Positions 63,233 to 64,000 of a stretch of 64,000 nucleotides of DNA are shown one piece after another. The stretch comes from Streptomyces kanamyceticus. Lineage in GTDB: Bacteria > Actinomycetota > Actinomycetes > Streptomycetales > Streptomycetaceae. A model generated the notes under the pieces. It ran no database searches. It was not told the DNA's origin and saw only the letters and a program-made list of their open reading frames with translations. The DNA lies in assembly GCF_008704495.1 (NCBI RefSeq), contig NZ_CP023699.1, positions 6,634,001 to 6,698,000 on the forward strand, read 5' to 3'. The first letter of the stretch is position 1; each line of letters starts with the position of its first letter. The position numbers and the translations under genes were made by a program.

Positions 63233-64000
63233 ATGGACCTGGAAAAACGGCCCGCTCCGCAGGTGGACCTGGAGAAGCGACCTGCTCGGCAGGGAGAGCA
63301 GCCCCCGCCGCCCTCCGCACCGCCGGGGGCCGACGGCTGTCTCGCCGTCGCCATCCGCATCCCGGTACGGATCGTGGTGCTCGTCCTCGTCGTCCCGGTG
63401 CGCCTCGTCTGGGACGCGCTCGCCGTGTGCGGCCGCTTCGTGTACTTCAAGGCCCTGCGCCCGGTCGGGCGTGGCATCGGCGCGGTCCTGACGTGGCTGT
63501 TGAAGGCCGTGTTCGTGTGGCCGTGGGTGGGTCTTTGGCGGTACGTGGTGGTGCCGGTCGGTGTGGGGCTCGCGTGGCTCGGGCGGGTGCTGGTCGTGGT
63601 GCCTGCCGTGTGGCTGTACGCGCGCGTGCTGACGCCGATCGGGCACGGCATCGCGTGGCTGGCCCGAGGGATCGGCGCCGGAATCGCCGCCGTGGCGTTC
63701 GGCATCGGCGCGGCCTGCGCATGGCTGTGGCGCACCCTCGTCGTGACCCCCGCGATGTGGCTGTACGCGCGCGTGCTGACGCCCATCGGACACGGCATCG
63801 CCTGGCTCGCCCGGGTGATCGGCGCCGGCGCCACGGCTGCCGGGCGTGGCATCGGCGCGGTCCTGACATGGCTGTTGAAGGCCGTGTTCGTGTGGCCGTG
63901 GGTGGGTCTTTGGCGGTACGTGGTGGTGCCGGTGGGTGTGGGGCTCGCGTGGCTCGGGCGGGTGCTGGTCGTGGTGCCCGCGGTGTGGCTGTACGCGCGC
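63233..64000 (+). CDS. Trp/Val-rich repeat membrane protein (3' end outside window)
   Basis: A frame open from ATG 63233 to the last base of the window (256 codons). It begins with two VDLEKRPA-like units (MDLEKRPAPQVDLEKRPARQ), then a Pro-rich linker, then membrane-embedded repeats rich in Trp, Val and Gly (AVWLYARVLTPIGHGIAWLAR, VFVWPWVGLWRYVVVPVGVG). A 159-bp unit recurs 375 bp apart, and an inner unit of about 60 bp recurs 147 bp apart. It starts 6 bp after the GNAT gene. No known family is recognised; the length and topology of the full protein cannot be seen. Confidence 0.75.
   Translation, partial: MDLEKRPAPQVDLEKRPARQGEQPPPPSAPPGADGCLAVAIRIPVRIVVLVLVVPVRLVWDALAVCGRFVYFKALRPVGRGIGAVLTWLLKAVFVWPWVGLWRYVVVPVGVGLAWLGRVLVVVPAVWLYARVLTPIGHGIAWLARGIGAGIAAVAFGIGAACAWLWRTLVVTPAMWLYARVLTPIGHGIAWLARVIGAGATAAGRGIGAVLTWLLKAVFVWPWVGLWRYVVVPVGVGLAWLGRVLVVVPAVWLYAR
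63467..63625 (+). repeat. intragenic direct repeat, unit 1
   Basis: 159 bp that recur at 63842-64000 with only a handful of third-position differences, encoding GRGIGAVLTWLLKAVFVWPW and following residues. Confidence 0.9.
63842..64000 (+). repeat. intragenic direct repeat, unit 2 (may continue beyond window)
   Basis: Second copy of the 63467-63625 unit, offset by exactly 375 bp (125 codons), so the reading frame is kept. It reaches the window end. Confidence 0.9.

Overview
The window is a chromosomal segment of a Streptomyces or a very close actinomycete relative. It has very high GC with G/C-ending codons, many GTG and TTG starts, several apparent leaderless promoters, and typical Streptomyces intergenic repeats. 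The order of conserved genes (pepN, sodF, rpiB, tig, clpP1-clpP2-clpX, valS, folC, ndk, mreBCD-pbp2-rodA, CYTH/CHAD protein, radical SAM protein) matches what I recall of the S. coelicolor SCO2643 to SCO2605 neighbourhood. It is core chromosome with lineage-specific insertions.

Layout. 1-8.4 kb: end of a metallophosphoesterase, two tandem secreted serine hydrolases, an endonuclease-like protein, aminopeptidase N, a thioredoxin-fold mycothiol nitroreductase-like protein and Fe-superoxide dismutase with a recognisable Nur box. 8.6-15.5 kb: three amino acid permeases around BioY and an FAD oxidoreductase. 15.7-26.4 kb: RpiB, an Nei-type glycosylase, an Eis-like acetyltransferase, a PP2C phosphatase, a cation/proton antiporter, an ABC exporter pair, a small HD alarmone-hydrolase-like protein and an acyltransferase. 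27-30 kb: a two-gene operon encoding a family 2 encapsulin shell with a cyclic-nucleotide-binding-like domain and its cysteine desulfurase cargo; this is the most interesting system here. 30.4-35.5 kb: tRNA-Gly and tRNA-Pro, trigger factor, clpP1, clpP2 and clpX, a protein-quality-control block with a ClgR-like box. 35.5-39 kb: three tandem paralogous membrane-anchored proteins with Pro/Gln/Gly/Tyr-rich N-termini. 39-41.7 kb: valS. 41.8-49.7 kb: an apparent insertion between valS and folC carrying a polysaccharide glycosyltransferase, a UDP-GlcNAc 2-epimerase, a membrane protein/kinase/regulator operon, an orphan NarL-type kinase and an Mbl-like second MreB. 49.8-58.9 kb: folC, DUF4233 protein, ndk, and the mreB-mreC-mreD-pbp2-rodA wall-synthesis cluster. 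58.9-64 kb: CYTH/CHAD protein, a two-repeat type I-E CRISPR relic, a B12-binding radical SAM protein, a GNAT enzyme and a Trp-rich repeat membrane protein that runs off the window.

How parts work together. ClpP1/ClpP2 with ClpX form the AAA+ protease, next to trigger factor. MreBCD, PBP2 and RodA form the elongasome-like complex that in Streptomyces acts mainly in spore-wall synthesis, and the Mbl-like paralog probably joins it. The encapsulin shell and desulfurase are translationally coupled and probably assemble a sulfur-handling nanocompartment. Nickel status probably controls sodF through Nur, and the sodF 3' UTR has the layout expected of the s-SodF small RNA.
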